DNA from: Allium sativum
Lineage: Eukaryota; Streptophyta; Magnoliopsida; Asparagales; Amaryllidaceae
Assembly (NCBI GenBank): GCA_030737875.1
Contig: CM060910.1
Location: 248,218,427-248,282,426, forward strand
Direction: 5' to 3'
Length of the DNA: 64,000 nucleotides
A program made the translations under genes and the position numbers. Positions 10,971 to 22,994 of this stretch are shown piece by piece (position 1 is the stretch's first letter; each line of letters starts with the position of its first letter). Below the pieces are notes generated by a model. That model was not told where the DNA came from. It worked only from the letters and a program-made list of their open reading frames with translations, and made no database searches.

Positions 10971-13837
10971 TGTAACACCCCGTAATTTTATAACATTAAA
11001 ATTCACAAATTAAAGTATACTTAATTTTTAGAAAACAATTAAGTGAAATGGGTTGCATAGAGAAATATATATATATATATTGATATATATATATATATAT
11101 AAATTAAAAATTAAATAAATAAATATGCGAAAAAGTTCAAAACAGCGAATTGGGAGGGGAATAACCGAACCAGCCCATTTTTGAGGTCGACCGAGCCCCG
11201 CTGGGTCGACCAGGGGTTAATCCAGGGTGTTTGGCTGTCAACCCGTGGGCCGATTCGCTCAAAGGCAGATTTTGCATTTGATTGGTTCTCATGGTTCAGG
11301 GTTAATCTAATGGTCCTAAATAACTTCCTACACCTATAAATACATCCTAATGCTAACCCAAAACCTAATTAAAATAGAATAGTTACCGTCGCCATGGAAA
11401 TCAATGGAGCCACCGCCAACCAAGAAAGAAGAAAAGCAAATTCAATTCTAATTCTCTCAACCCTAAAGCAAAGCAAAACTCTCTCTTTTCTTCTCTAAAT
11501 TGTGAGTATGATGATCTTAACAAGATTATTATCATTTTAATTAGGTTGAGTTATGAATGGATTATGAGTAGATGATGTGAATTATCATATATGTTGTTGT
11601 AAACCCCTTTTGCTATCATGTATATTGTAAATCCAATGTTATGTGATGATGATATCTTATATGTTGTAAATCATGCTATGATGATGTTATGTATGTTGAA
11701 AGTTTCTATGCTAAGTTGTGATGAATCATACATGTTAAAAAGGCCATGATGTTACCATCTATGCTAGTTAGTTCATATTAATTAAATCATCATGTTTGGG
11801 TTATGTTGATCTATATGACAAGTCACATATGCAAGTTAGATTGATTAGAAAAGTTATGAACATATGCCAAGACATCTATTATGACATCTAGAATTATGCT
11901 ATGACATATGTGATATCCTATGCTAGTTCACATCATCATTATGTTGCCTAAAAACCCCATATGCAAGTTTATGTATAGATTTGGGCTATGATCATATCAT
12001 GTAAATTGAGACATTTAACAAGTTGACACCTTTTGATCCTTAACATGTGTAGTTTATGCAAGTTTCACCCCTATTATGATTAGATTTATTTTAATTGTCT
12101 ATATGTTGTGATAATTTATCTTTGTGCTAGGTGTTAGACTATACAAGTCTAGCCTATATTATGCGTTGAATAAGCGAACGTATAAACGTGGGGTAGGGGT
12201 AATATTAAAGATTTAATATTAAAAAGTTGGGGTGCAATTGATATGATTTTGCATGCCATAAGTGGATGGCCATAATTGAGTCAATTATGGACATCATTAA
12301 AAGTTGACTTAATTAATAATTTGAATAGGGAATTAATAAAACTGGGGTAAAATATTTTAAGTGTTAATCAATGCTTAGGACATGAGGTTGGACTCGTTTG
12401 TGACGTAAACCTGCCCGAACCCGCCCGGCAAATCCAGTGGTCACAAATGTCAGCCCAATGTGAGAGGTCCTAGGCCTAAACTAAAGTATAACGGTTGTAA
12501 AGACACGAGGTTAGACTCTTTTATGGTGTAAGACTGCCCGGACCCGCCCGGCAAATCCAACTGCCATAAATGCCAGTCTAATGTGAGAGGTCTTTATGAG
12601 GTTATGGCCTGAATGAATTAAGAAATACTTAACCAGATAAACATGTAAGGTGGGACATGAGGGTTAAGTAGGTGCCTTGGGTGGCACGAGGAATCTAGGG
12701 GGTGCCCTTAGTGGCATGTGAAATACGATTAGTAAGACTTAACCAAACACGCATGTAAATGAACATGACTATGAGGGTTAAGTGGGATATACTAGTGACA
12801 AGCTTAGGTGGGTAGCTTGTGGGGGCCCATTTCGACCAGTATCCCAAACGTATCTTTGTGGGCTCAACCCAAGTCGAGGACGGGACACGCATGCTGGGTT
12901 CGACTGTAAGAGGCCAAAACGGGGAGCGGTGGCAACGCAAGTCCAACGGGTTTCGTATGCGTGTGTGGACCCGGGCTGGTAGGTAAGACGTTGTTTCATC
13001 GTGTAGGTATAAGCCGTGCATTCTCAAGTTGTATTGGTTTGCCACTTTAGGGGAGTGATACACCCCACTGTGGGTCCAGCACGGGTATCTACGAGTAGGG
13101 AGCCGATCGAAAGTGGGTAGTGGGGTACACCTAATGGAGATAGGGGCAGACGGCACCTATGTAGTCAGCTAGGGGTACGTAAGGCTATTTATAAAGTTTC
13201 TGTGTGAAGCAAGTGGGATCAAACAATAGGGTGACTGGTGTGGTGCAGTGTAGTAATGTGCAGTGCAGTGTAGTAATCATTTGTTAGTAATTAGGTGTGC
13301 CTTTACCGTTATCTTTAACATTATCTTAAACGCTATCTTTATCTTCCTAAGAGTTCATAGACATTTACTTGTCTTCCAGCTTATGCCTTAGTCTAGTTAT
13401 TTTGATAATAGTATTGTTAGAATTATCATACTCGCCAGACTTTATGTCTAACCCCCTCTATTTCTATCCTTTTTCCCCCTCCAGGTCCTCAGGTTGGGCC
13501 CAGCTCTAGTGGAGTTTGATTGAATTGCTTCATCTCTCTTTGGAAAGCTTGGACCGTTGAAGTAAAGTCCAGCTTGTTATCTTTTTAATGGCTATTTATG
13601 TAATGGGATTATGTATTTTGTTTTTATGAAGATGGATATTGTACTTGGTTATGATCTATGGCTTCATAATGTAACAAACATGTTTAATTTCCGCTGCAAT
13701 AAAATGAAGTTTTAGATTTCCAAGTACTATTTACTATCTGTCTTGTTGTAATTTTTCTGTTCTATATTCATGTATAACCTCCATGGAAGTTAATGCATTC
13801 CCTTCGTGAGTGACATTAATGGACGTGGGGTGTTACA
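10971..13837 (+). repeat. 5' LTR of the nested chromovirus (2867 bp)
   Basis: It runs from TGTAACACCCCG to GGGGTGTTACA. A TATA box CTATAAATA is at 11334-11342, followed by a CT/A-rich leader. A block of about 125 bp is present twice (about 12382-12480 and 12505-12597), each containing CTGCCCG(G/A)ACCCGCCCGGC and ending in ATGTGAGAGGTC. An antisense ORF at 12695-13156 has no known similarity and is broken in the 3' LTR. Confidence 0.95.
11334..11342 (+). promoter_or_regulatory. TATA box of the chromovirus 5' LTR
   Basis: CTATAAATA lies about 360 bp into the LTR and is repeated in the 3' LTR at 19364-19372. It is the likely element promoter. Confidence 0.6.
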
Positions 13838-13839
13838 CG

Positions 13840-13851
13840 TGGTATCAGAGC
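13840..13851 (+). other. Primer-binding site (initiator Met tRNA)
   Basis: TGGTATCAGAGC is an exact match to the plant initiator-Met primer site, two bases after the LTR. Confidence 0.93.
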
Positions 13852-14038
13852 TTAAGGTTACCAGAACAGATAAAAATACTTTAGAAAAATAGTTATTTTT
13901 GGAATAAGTGCTTTCAAAAACTTGTTTTAATGAGAAATTTAAAGAGAAAAGTTTTTAAGAAAAAAAACATAATCCCCAATAGCCTATATCTTTATCTTTC
14001 GAATTCTCCATTCTGAATCTTTCCTTTTTCGTTTCAGC

Positions 14039-17000
14039 ATGGCTGAAGATCTTAATCTACCCGACGGTGTTACGATACCAGGATGGTATAGGAGGTTATT
14101 AGAGGCTAGGGCCGCTGCAGGTCCAGCCAATGTTCCTCCACCACCAGTTGCACCCGTTCCTCCTCCTCCTCCTCGCGTAGATACTTTTGCAAAGACGTGC
14201 AAGGAATTCAAGGCTATGGGTGGAAAACCATTTCAAGGGTCAGAAACGTTTGTGGAAGCTTGAGATTGGCTTAAGGAGGTGGAAGAATTGCTAGAAATCT
14301 TTGAAGTAGAAGAAGGGAGGAGAGTTCGATTAGCAGCTTGGTTGATGAAGGGAGAGGCCTCGTTTTGGTGGGAGGTCACTAATGGGGAGCGTCCTGTTGA
14401 CTCTTGGACGGATTTCAGACGTAGGTTCGAGGCGAAGTTTCTCTCAAGGGCGGAAGAAAATCTATATATGGAAAGGTTCTTGACATTGAAGCAAGGAAGC
14501 TCATCAGTGAAAGAATATGTCAATAAATTTAATCAGTTAGCAAGGTTTGGCTTGGACTTAGTGAACACGCCGGAGAAGAAGGCGTTGAGGTTCGTGAATG
14601 GCTTGAATGAACCATTGCAAGGGTTGGCTATGACCCACATCCCGATGGGGGCCACCTTTGAGAAGTTAGTAGAAATGGCGCTTATGCATGAGGAGAAAAG
14701 CGCTAAAGCTGATAAGGCACCCGAGAAGAAGGGGGATCAGAAGAAACCACAACAGCAAAACAAGAAGGGTGGTAAAGACAATAACGGCAAGGGAAAGAAG
14801 AAATGTTTTAACTGTGGGGCACCAGGCCATCTCAGCAAGGATTGCCGAAAGAAAAAGAAGACAGGTTGTTTTCATTGTGGCGATGCGGGACATTTAGTGA
14901 AGGACTGCCCAAAGAAGGGGCAGAGGGCAGGAGCTACCTCGGGAGGACAGGTGCAGGCTCTTATGGCACCAGGGCAGGCAAGGGGACAAGTTCAGGCTCT
15001 CGCGCTCCCACCGCAGCAAGAACGAGGTAGAACCATTTCTGTTGAAAGCTTAGTTTTTCTGTTTGATCATCATGTCCGTACTTTATTCGATTCGGGCACA
15101 TCACATTCGTTTATCTCTGCATCATTAGTTGAATCACTGCACTTAAACACTAGTTTAGTAGAGGATCCCTTAGTTGTTTCGAATCCAATTGGGGGCTCAG
15201 CTTATTTGTCTATGATGTGTTTGGATTTGAAAATTTCCATACTTAGCGTTGAATTTAGATGTGATGCTTATGTGTTGGGCTTCACGGGCTATGGGCTAAT
15301 TTTAGGAATGGATTGGTTATCCAGAAATGGGGCCGTTCTTGATTGTGAAAGGAGAGTAGTTAGGCTCGTGACTCGCCTTGGCAACACTCTCGAAATCTTT
15401 TGTAATCCTATAAATTCGGTTATGCTAAGTTATATAGAATCGCTTGACGCGTCTGAGGAAAATCTACGATCTGTTAGAGTGGTCCGAGAATACTCGGATG
15501 TGTTTGAGGAGGTGAAGGGCTTGCCTCCGAAGCGGGAGATAGATTTTCGAATATATCTTGTGGATAATGCAAAACCCGTATCTTTGCCAGTACGCTACAT
15601 GGCTCCACGAGAAAGGAGGGAACTCGGTAAGCAAGTGAAGGAGTTGCTTGAGAAGGGGTTCATAAGACGAAGTATATCGGAGTGGGGTGCTCCAGTAGTA
15701 TTTGCCCCGAAGGCGGATGGGTCCCTTAGACTTTGTGTGGACTATAGGGAACTTAATAAGCTTACTAAGAAGAACAGACACCCACTGCCGAGGATTGACG
15801 ATCTCTTCGATCAGTTAGTTGGCGCCTCAGTGTATTCGCAGTTGGACTTAGCCACTTGTTTCCATCAGTTGAGAGTGGCTGAGGATAGCTTTGACAAGAC
15901 TGCCTTTAGGACTCCGGACGGTTTCTATGAACGGCTAGTGATGCCCTTCGGTTTGACAAACGCCCCCGCATACTTTGTTGATTTGATGAGTAGGGTGTTT
16001 AGGGAGTACCTTAACAAATTTATGGTAGTCTTTGTAGATGACATCTTGATCTTTTCTAAGGATGAAGAAGAGCATGCCCTACATCTTAGGGAAGTGTTGG
16101 AGACTCTTCGAGCGCATAAGCTTAAAGCTAAATTTTCTAAGTGTCACTTTTGGAGGAAGGAAGTACGGTTCTTGGGACACGTGGTTTCCAAAGAAGGGAT
16201 AGCTGTAGATCCCGCGAAGGTGGTGGCCATCCAAGATTGGAAGGTTCCTAAAAATGCTACTGAAGTGAGAAGTTTCTTGGGGTTGGCTGGCTACTATAGG
16301 AAGTTTATCAAAGACTTCGCAAAGATATCAGCTCCATTGACACGCTTGACGAAGAAGAACCTAGTTTTCACATGGGACGTAGATTGTGATGATGCTTTCC
16401 AACGTTTGAAGAGAGCTTTGACTTCAGCCCCAGTCTTAGTATTGCCAGACGGGAGTAAGCCGTTTACCATTTATACTGACGCTTGTGGGACAGGACTAGG
16501 CGCAGTCTTAATGCAAGAGGGCAGGGTAATAGCCTATGGTGGAAGGCAGTTGAGAGCACATGAGAAGAATTACCCCACACATGACCTAGAGTTGGCCGCT
16601 ATTGTTTTCGCGCTTAAGTCTTGGCGTCATTATCTTCTTGGCGAGAAATTCGAACTATTCACTGACCACAAATCTTTAAAATACCTATTCTCTCAAAAGG
16701 ACTTGAACTTAAGGCAGCAAAGGTGGATGGAGTTCTTAGCGTCCTACGACTTTGAGATAGCATATACCCCTGGCAAGGGTAACGTGGTGGCTGATGCCTT
16801 AAGTAGAAAAAGATTATCCTTAAGTCCTTTGTTTGTTGAGCGGCGAAGTTTAGAATTCATTTCGATGTTTGACTTTAGACCTTCCGTTGACTTCGTACCC
16901 GATTTGCTAGCATCCTTGGAGGTCAGACCTACACTTTTGGGACGGATTGGCGAGGCACAGCGAGATGACCACAGTTAGTTGAGTTAGTAGAAAAGCTCAA

Positions 17001-18407
17001 AGGAGGGGAGTCATCCAGCTATCTCCGTAGGTATACCCTAGATGATAAGGGTTGGTTACGTAGGGACGGTAGACTTTGTGTACCAAAAGACAATGACCTA
17101 AGGAAGACTATTCTTGACGAAGCACATCGTTCGAAGATGACCATTCATCCCGGCGGGGACAAGATGTACAAAGACATGAAGAGAGTTTACTTTTGGGCCG
17201 ACATGAAGAAAGACGTGGCTGAGTATGTCGCTAGATGCTTGGTATGCCAACAAGTAAAAGCGGAGCAAAAAAAACCCGGTGGGTTGCTTCACCCATTGGA
17301 GGTTCCACTATGGAAGTGGGAGAGTGTCTCGATGGATTTTGTGGATGGATTACCACGATCGAGGAGGGGTAATACGGAAATTTGGGTTATAGTAGATAGA
17401 CTTACTAAGAGCGCCCATTTCATTCCCGTGAAGAGTAAGAGGACTGCTCTATGGTTAGCTTCTGTATATGTCCGAGAAACAGTTCGTTTGCACGGTGTTC
17501 CTTCTAGCATAGTGAGTGACCGCGATCCTATTTTCACTAGCGAATTTGGAGAAGCTTACAAGAGGCAGTAGGGACTCAGTTATGTTTGAGCACCGCATAT
17601 CATCCTCAGACGGACGGCCGGACTGAGAGGGTGAATCGCATTCTAGAGGATCTGTTGAGGCTATGTATCCTAGACTTTGGGGGTACATGGGAAGAGCATC
17701 TTCCATTGGTTGAGTTCGCATATAATAATATCTTTCAGTCCAGCATTGGTATGGCACAATTCGAAGCTCTATATGGATGACCTTGTCGTTCACCTACATG
17801 TTGGTGGGAATCTACGGATAAGATCTTACTTGGGCCTGATATGATTAGGGAGACTTCGGAGAAGATCGACTTGATTCGAAGGAGGATGAAAGCAGCGCAA
17901 GATAGGCAGAAATCTTATGCGGATAAGAGGAGGACAGATCTCGAGTTTGAAGTTGGGGACATGGTCTTTGTCAAAGTGTCTCCATTACGAAACGTTGTTC
18001 GCTTTAGGTCTGTTGGGAAATTAGCACCAAGGTTTGTAGGGTCGTTTCCTATTAAGGAGAGGATTGGACAGATGGCGTATAGAGTGGAGTTTCCTGAGAG
18101 ACTTAGTGGTGTACATTACGTATTCCATGTGTCACATTTGAGGAAGTGCTTGCACGAGACCGCGGAAGTGGTAGAGCCGAGCATGCTTAGAGAGGTGGAG
18201 ATAGAGCATGATGCGACAATTCGACGAGCTCCTACGCGCATTCTTGGGTCGGAGATCAAGAGGTTGAGGAATCGAGAGGTCAGACTAGTCAAAGTGCAAT
18301 GGGGAGATGATGAGAGCAACGATACTTGGAAGACGGAAGAGAAGATGCGTTCACGATACCCTTTTCTTTTTGAGGGTATGTCCTTTAATTTCTCCTTTAT
18401 CGCTTAG
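14039..18407 (+). pseudogene. gag-pol: Chromovirus gag-pol polyprotein with two stops and two frameshifts
   Basis: The order is gag, protease, RT, RNase H, integrase, chromodomain. Gag (from ATG 14039) ends in two CCHC knuckles at 14804-14845 and 14867-14908. The protease active site DSG is at 15089-15097. RT has FVDD at 16031-16042. RNase H has the TDA aspartate at 16478 and TDH at 16664, ending VADALSRK. Integrase has an HHCC finger (CLVCQQ) and DDE residues in MDFVDGLP, IVSDRDPIF and [13 protein letters not shown]. The GPY/F-type module lies near APRFVGSFPI, and the chromodomain (RILGSEIKRLRNREVRLVKV) near 18230-18390. Lesions are TGA at 14261-14263, a one-base loss near 16967, a one-base loss near 17554, and TGA at 17778-17780. 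The protein is one continuous polyprotein in related elements, so this copy is not autonomous now. Confidence 0.93.
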
Positions 18408-18974
18408 CTTGTACTTATCTTATCTTTAGTATATCCTCTCGCTAGTATCTTTGACCTTTAGTTAGGATAATCCTATGGTTGAAACATGTGTTTGAGACAT
18501 GTTATGTATGGTGGATGCAAAGTGGATGCAAGTGTTTGCTAGTGGTTGCTCGTGGATGCATATACACACACTATTAGGCAATAGATCGGCTCAGTCACTT
18601 CATATTGCATATTGCATATATATGGATGTATTTAGTAAAATGGATGTATAATGGTTGTATTATCATATAGTTGCTGCATTCGGGTGGATGGTTGTGCACG
18701 CATATAGAATTAATATGTATCATTAGGAATCTTTTGCATACATATTGGACGCATGGCACTATCATGAATTGCACTAAGGAGGTCGACTGAATCAGTAGAC
18801 CGCCTAATTTTGCATTAGATATGGACATATACACACACTGTGCATATAAACATTAGAGCATTAGAAGTCTTTTAAGGATAATGGATGCTGGTGTTTGATG
18901 GTTGAGTAGATGGACGATTAGATGGTAGGATATACATTCTTCTTGACTTGGAGATTTCGGGGACGAAATCCTTT
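18408..18974 (+). other. Chromovirus 3' untranslated region
   Basis: This stretch between the polyprotein stop and the polypurine tract has no ORF of note. It is rich in repeated GTGGATGCA and ATGGTTG-like words (about 18500-18680). The segment CGGGGACGAAATCC (from 18958) is the conserved lead-in to the tract in Tekay-type elements. Confidence 0.7.
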
Positions 18975-18987
18975 AAGGAGGGGAGAA
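18975..18987 (+). other. Polypurine tract of the chromovirus
   Basis: AAGGAGGGGAGAA lies immediately before the 3' LTR start TGTAACACCCC. It is the site of plus-strand priming. Confidence 0.85.
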
Positions 18988-19079
18988 TGTAACACCCCGT
19001 AATTTTATAACATTAAAATTCACAAATTAAAGTATACTTGATTTTTAGAAAAGAATTAAGTGAAATGGGTTGCGCAGAG

Positions 19080-19113
<34 letters not shown>

Positions 19114-21869
19114 ATATATATATATGTATAAATTAAAAATTAAATAAATAAATATGCGAAAAAGTTCAAAACAGCGAATTGGGAGGGGAAATAACTGAAC
19201 CGGCCCATTTTTGAGGTCGACCGAGCCCCGCTAGGTCGACTAGGGGTTAATCCAGGGTGTTTGGCTGTCAACCCATGGGCTGATTCGCTCAAAGGCAGAT
19301 TTTGCATTTGATTGGTTCTCATGGTTCAGGGTTAATCTAATGGTCCTAAATAACTTTCTACACCTATAAATACATCCTAATGCTAACCCTAAACCTAATT
19401 AAAATAGAATAGTTACCGTCGCCATGGAAATCAATGGAGCCGCCGCCAACTAAGAAAGAAGAAAAGCAAATTCAATTCTAATTCTCTCAACCCTAAAGCA
19501 AAGCAAAACTCTCTCTTTTCTTCTCTAAATTGTGAGTATGATTATCTTAACAAGATTATTATCATTTTAATTAGATTGAGTTATGAATGGATTATGAGTA
19601 GATGATGTGAATTATCATATATGTTGTTGTAAACCCCTTTTGCTATCATGTATATTGTAAATCCAATGTTATGTGATGATGATATCTTATATGTTGTAAA
19701 TCATGCTATGATGATGTTATGTATGTTGAAAGTTTCTATGCTAAGTTGTGATGAATCATACATGTTAAAAAGGCCATGATGTTACCATCTATGCTAGTAA
19801 GTTCATATTAATTAAATCATCATGTTTGGGTTATGTTGATCTATATGACAAGTCATATATGCAAGTTAGATTGATTAGAAAAGTTACGAACATATGCCAA
19901 GACATCTATTATGACATCTAGAATTATGCTATGACATATGTGATATCCTATGCTAGTTCACATCATCATTATGTTGCCTAAAAACCCCATATGCAAGTTT
20001 ATGTATAGATTTGGGCTATGATCATATCATGTAAATTGAGACATTTAACAAGTTGACACCTTTTGATCCTTAATATGTGTAGTTTATGCAAGTTTCACCC
20101 CTATTATGATTAGATTTATTTTAATTGTCTATATGTTGTGATAATTTATCTTTGTGCTAGGTGTTAGACTATACAAGTCTAGCCTATATTATGCGTTGAA
20201 TAAGCGAACGTATAAACGTGGGGTAGGGGTAATATTAAGGATTTAATATTAAAAAGTTGGGGTGCAATTGATATGATTTTGCATGCCATAAGTGGATGGC
20301 CATAATTGAGTCAATTATGGACATCATTAAAAGTTGACTTAATTAATAATTTGAATAGGGAATTATTAAAACTGGGGTAAAAGATTTTTTAAGTGTTAAT
20401 CAATGCTTAGGACACGAGGTTGGACTCGTTTGTGACGTAAACCTGCCCGGACCCGCCCGGCAAATCCAGTGGTCACAAATGTCAGCCCAATGTGAGAGGT
20501 CCTAGGCCTAAACTAAAGCATAACGGTTGTAAAGACAAGAGTTAGACTCTTTTATGGTGTAAGACTGCCCGGACCCGCCCGGCAAATCCAGCTGCCATAA
20601 ATGCCAGTCTAATGTGAGAGGTCTTTATGAGGTTATGGCCTGAATGAATTAAGAAATACTTAACCAGATAAACATGTAAGGTGGGACATGAGGGTTAAGT
20701 AGGTGCCTTGGGTGGCACGAGGAATCTAGGGGGTGCCCTTAGTGGCATGTGAAATACGATTAGTAAGACTTAACCAAACACACATGTAAATGAACATGAC
20801 TATGAGGGTTAAGTGGGATATACTAGTGACAAGCTTAGGTGGGTAGCTTGTGGGGGCCCATTTCGACCAGTATCCCAAACGTATCTTTGTGGGCTCGACC
20901 CAAGTCGAGGATGGGACACGCATGCTGGGTTCGACTGTAAGAGGCCAAAACGGGGAGCGGTGTTAATGCAAGTCCAACGGGTTTCGTATGCGTGTGTGGA
21001 CCCGGGCTGGTAGGTAAGACGTTGTTGCATCGTGTAGGTATAAGCCGTGCATTCTCAAGTTGTATAGGGGTTGCCACTTTAGGGGAGTGATACACCCCAC
21101 TGTGGGGCCAGCACGGGTATCTACGAGTAGGGAGACGATCGAAAGTGGGTAGTGGGGTACACCTAGTGAAGATAGGGGCAGACGGCACCTATGTAGTCAG
21201 CTAGGGGTACGTAAGGCTATTTATAAAGTTTCTGTGTGAAGCAAGTGGGATCAAACAATAGGGTGACTGGTGTGGTGCAGTGTAGTAATGTGCGGTGCAG
21301 TGTAGTAATCATTCGTTAGTAATTAGGTGTGCCTTTACCGTTATCTTTAACGTTATCTTAAACGCTATCTTTATCTTCCTAAGAGTTCATAGACATTTAC
21401 TTGTCTTCCAGCTTATGCCTTAGTCTAGTTATTTTGATAATAGTATTGTTAGAATTATCATACTCGCCAGACTTTATGTCTAACCCCCTCTATTTCTATC
21501 CTTTTTCCCCCTCCAGGTCCTCAGGTTGGGCCCAGCTCTAGTGGAGTTTGATTGAATTGCTTCATCTCTCTTTGGAAAGCTTGGACCGTTGAAGTAAAGT
21601 CCAGCTTGTTATCTTTTTAATGGCTATTTATGTAATGGGATTATGTATTTTGTTTTTATGAAGATGGATATTGTACTTGGTTATGATCTATGGCTTTATG
21701 ATGTAACAAACATGTTTAATTTCCGCTGCAATAAAATGAAGTTTTAGATTTCAATGTACTATTTACTATCTGTCTTGTTGTAATTTTTCTGTTCTATATT
21801 CACTTATAACCTCCATGGAAGTTAATGCATTCCCTTCGTGAGTGACATTAATGGACGTGGGGTGTTACA
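18988..21869 (+). repeat. 3' LTR of the nested chromovirus (2882 bp)
   Basis: It is near-identical to 10971-13837, with a longer AT run at 19083-19125 accounting for much of the length difference. It is followed by the TATTT target copy. Confidence 0.95.
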
Positions 21870-22002
21870 TATTTTCTTTCTATTAAATGGTGAATGGAGT
21901 TTCATTTCTGTTTAAATCATCTTTATGTTTCTGAAAAATCATAAAATATACCAAGAGTTCAGAAGAATTCAAAAATTCAAAATTTTCAAAAACACACTAT
22001 AG

Positions 22003-22033
22003 TATGTCGACATAACACATGTATGTCGACATA
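22003..22033 (+). promoter_or_regulatory. Paired GTCGAC palindromes upstream of ORF3
   Basis: There are two perfect copies of TATGTCGACATA, at 22003-22014 and 22022-22033. A CTATTTAAG TATA-like box lies about 110 bp further on (near 22117), a spacing close to that in the LTR, and ORF3 starts at 22190. The leader after the box (CTTAATCATTTCTC) also resembles the LTR leader. Confidence 0.55.
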
Positions 22034-22189
22034 TAACAGAAAAAATTTCAAACTTTTTCAAATTTTAAAATTAAATAACTACTCATGTCCATTCAAAATC
22101 CAACGAATTCCAGACCCTATTTAAGTCCATTTCTTTCAGAAAACTTCATTATTCCATTAATCCTTTCTTAATCATTTCTCATTGAATCC

Positions 22190-22423
22190 ATGGCAAATCC
22201 TATTCATAATATTAGTGAAAGCCTTGATGATTCTTTAAATTCTTTCAAGAAAGCTCTCTCCATAGTACTACGTCATCAGTGCAAACTAGAGTTAATCCAA
22301 ATGAGGATGGTTAAACATCAAGAAAAACATTTTGATGTAATTCGTTGGGATATTTCTTCTCATTTCAGAAATGAAAACAACCAAACATCTCATAACATTG
22401 AAGAAGAGTGGAAAGATAACTAG
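22190..22423 (+). CDS. Accessory ORF3, small protein of unknown function
   Basis: It has an ATG start and 77 codons. The product begins MANPIHNISESLDDSLNSF, is charged with a likely helix over residues 10-55, and ends in an acidic EEEWKDN tail. I recognise no family. It has its own palindrome pair and TATA-like box upstream, which argues that it is a maintained gene of the element. It was downstream of ORF2 before the chromovirus inserted between them. The AT-rich, short frame could still be fortuitous. Confidence 0.4.
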   Translation: MANPIHNISESLDDSLNSFKKALSIVLRHQCKLELIQMRMVKHQEKHFDVIRWDISSHFRNENNQTSHNIEEEWKDN

Positions 22424-22994
22424 AAGAATCCAATTACCGGACAAGATGAATGGGTTGAAGTTCCAAGAGACGTTTAGTTGCTTGGTACAATTTGATTGAT
22501 TTTTTTAAATATGATGTGGTGTGAATTAGATTATATTGTTTGAAACTTGTACATATTAAGACATATGGTATGACTTAGTTTGGATTGGTTTGTATATATA
22601 TCAGACAAAAATATGTAATAATGATAGTTGATTTGGCTTGTGCTTAATTATCATATTAAGTATTATTCTCTTTAGTTTAAATAGATTAGGAATGTTCTAC
22701 TTAGAATTAGCGAATAAATTAAGGTGGAGCATTTTTTTAAGAATACTTACTTATGATCTATTCAGAGTATTATTCAAATTAGGGGGAGTATTTTTAGATA
22801 TATTACTTAGATTCTATAGTTGTTTAACTTAGGGGGGAGTATCTTTAATCTTTCCTTTTGATAATGCCAAAGGGGGAGAAAATCTAAAATATAGGCATAG
22901 TTTTATAGAATTCTTATAGATAGGGGGAGTATAAGAGGATCATCAGGTATGATATTTTATAAGCTATGGTTGTCATCATTAAAAAGGGGGAGAT
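22424..22994 (+). other. 3' region with multiple AGGGGGAG polypurine tracts
   Basis: Tracts of A/G lie near 22781, 22833, 22870, 22921 and finally 22982-22993 directly before the LTR. Repeated tracts of this kind, and the GTCATCATTAAAAAGG lead-in, are typical of SIRE-lineage Copia elements. Only the last is positioned to prime the LTR. No ORF here resembles a known protein. Confidence 0.75.

Larger units (their letters stand above)
10971..21869 (+). mobile_element. Full-length Tekay/Del-like chromovirus (10.9 kb), nested in the SIRE-like element
   Basis: The element is complete: 5' LTR 10971-13837, initiator-Met primer-binding site 13840-13851, gag-pol 14039-18407, polypurine tract 18975-18987, 3' LTR 18988-21869. 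Perfect 5-bp target copies TATTT lie at 10966-10970 and 21870-21874. The C-terminal chromodomain places it among chromoviruses; the long LTRs and gag type suit Tekay/Del. By eye the LTRs differ at roughly fifty sites, mostly transitions, plus an AT-run length change, giving about 98% identity and a fairly recent insertion. Its coding region is nevertheless broken. Confidence 0.95.

Noticed and set aside
12695..13156. 153-codon antisense ORF in the chromovirus LTR
   Set aside because: It lies inside the LTR, is antisense to the element, is split in the 3' LTR copy (20726-21188), and has no recognisable domain.
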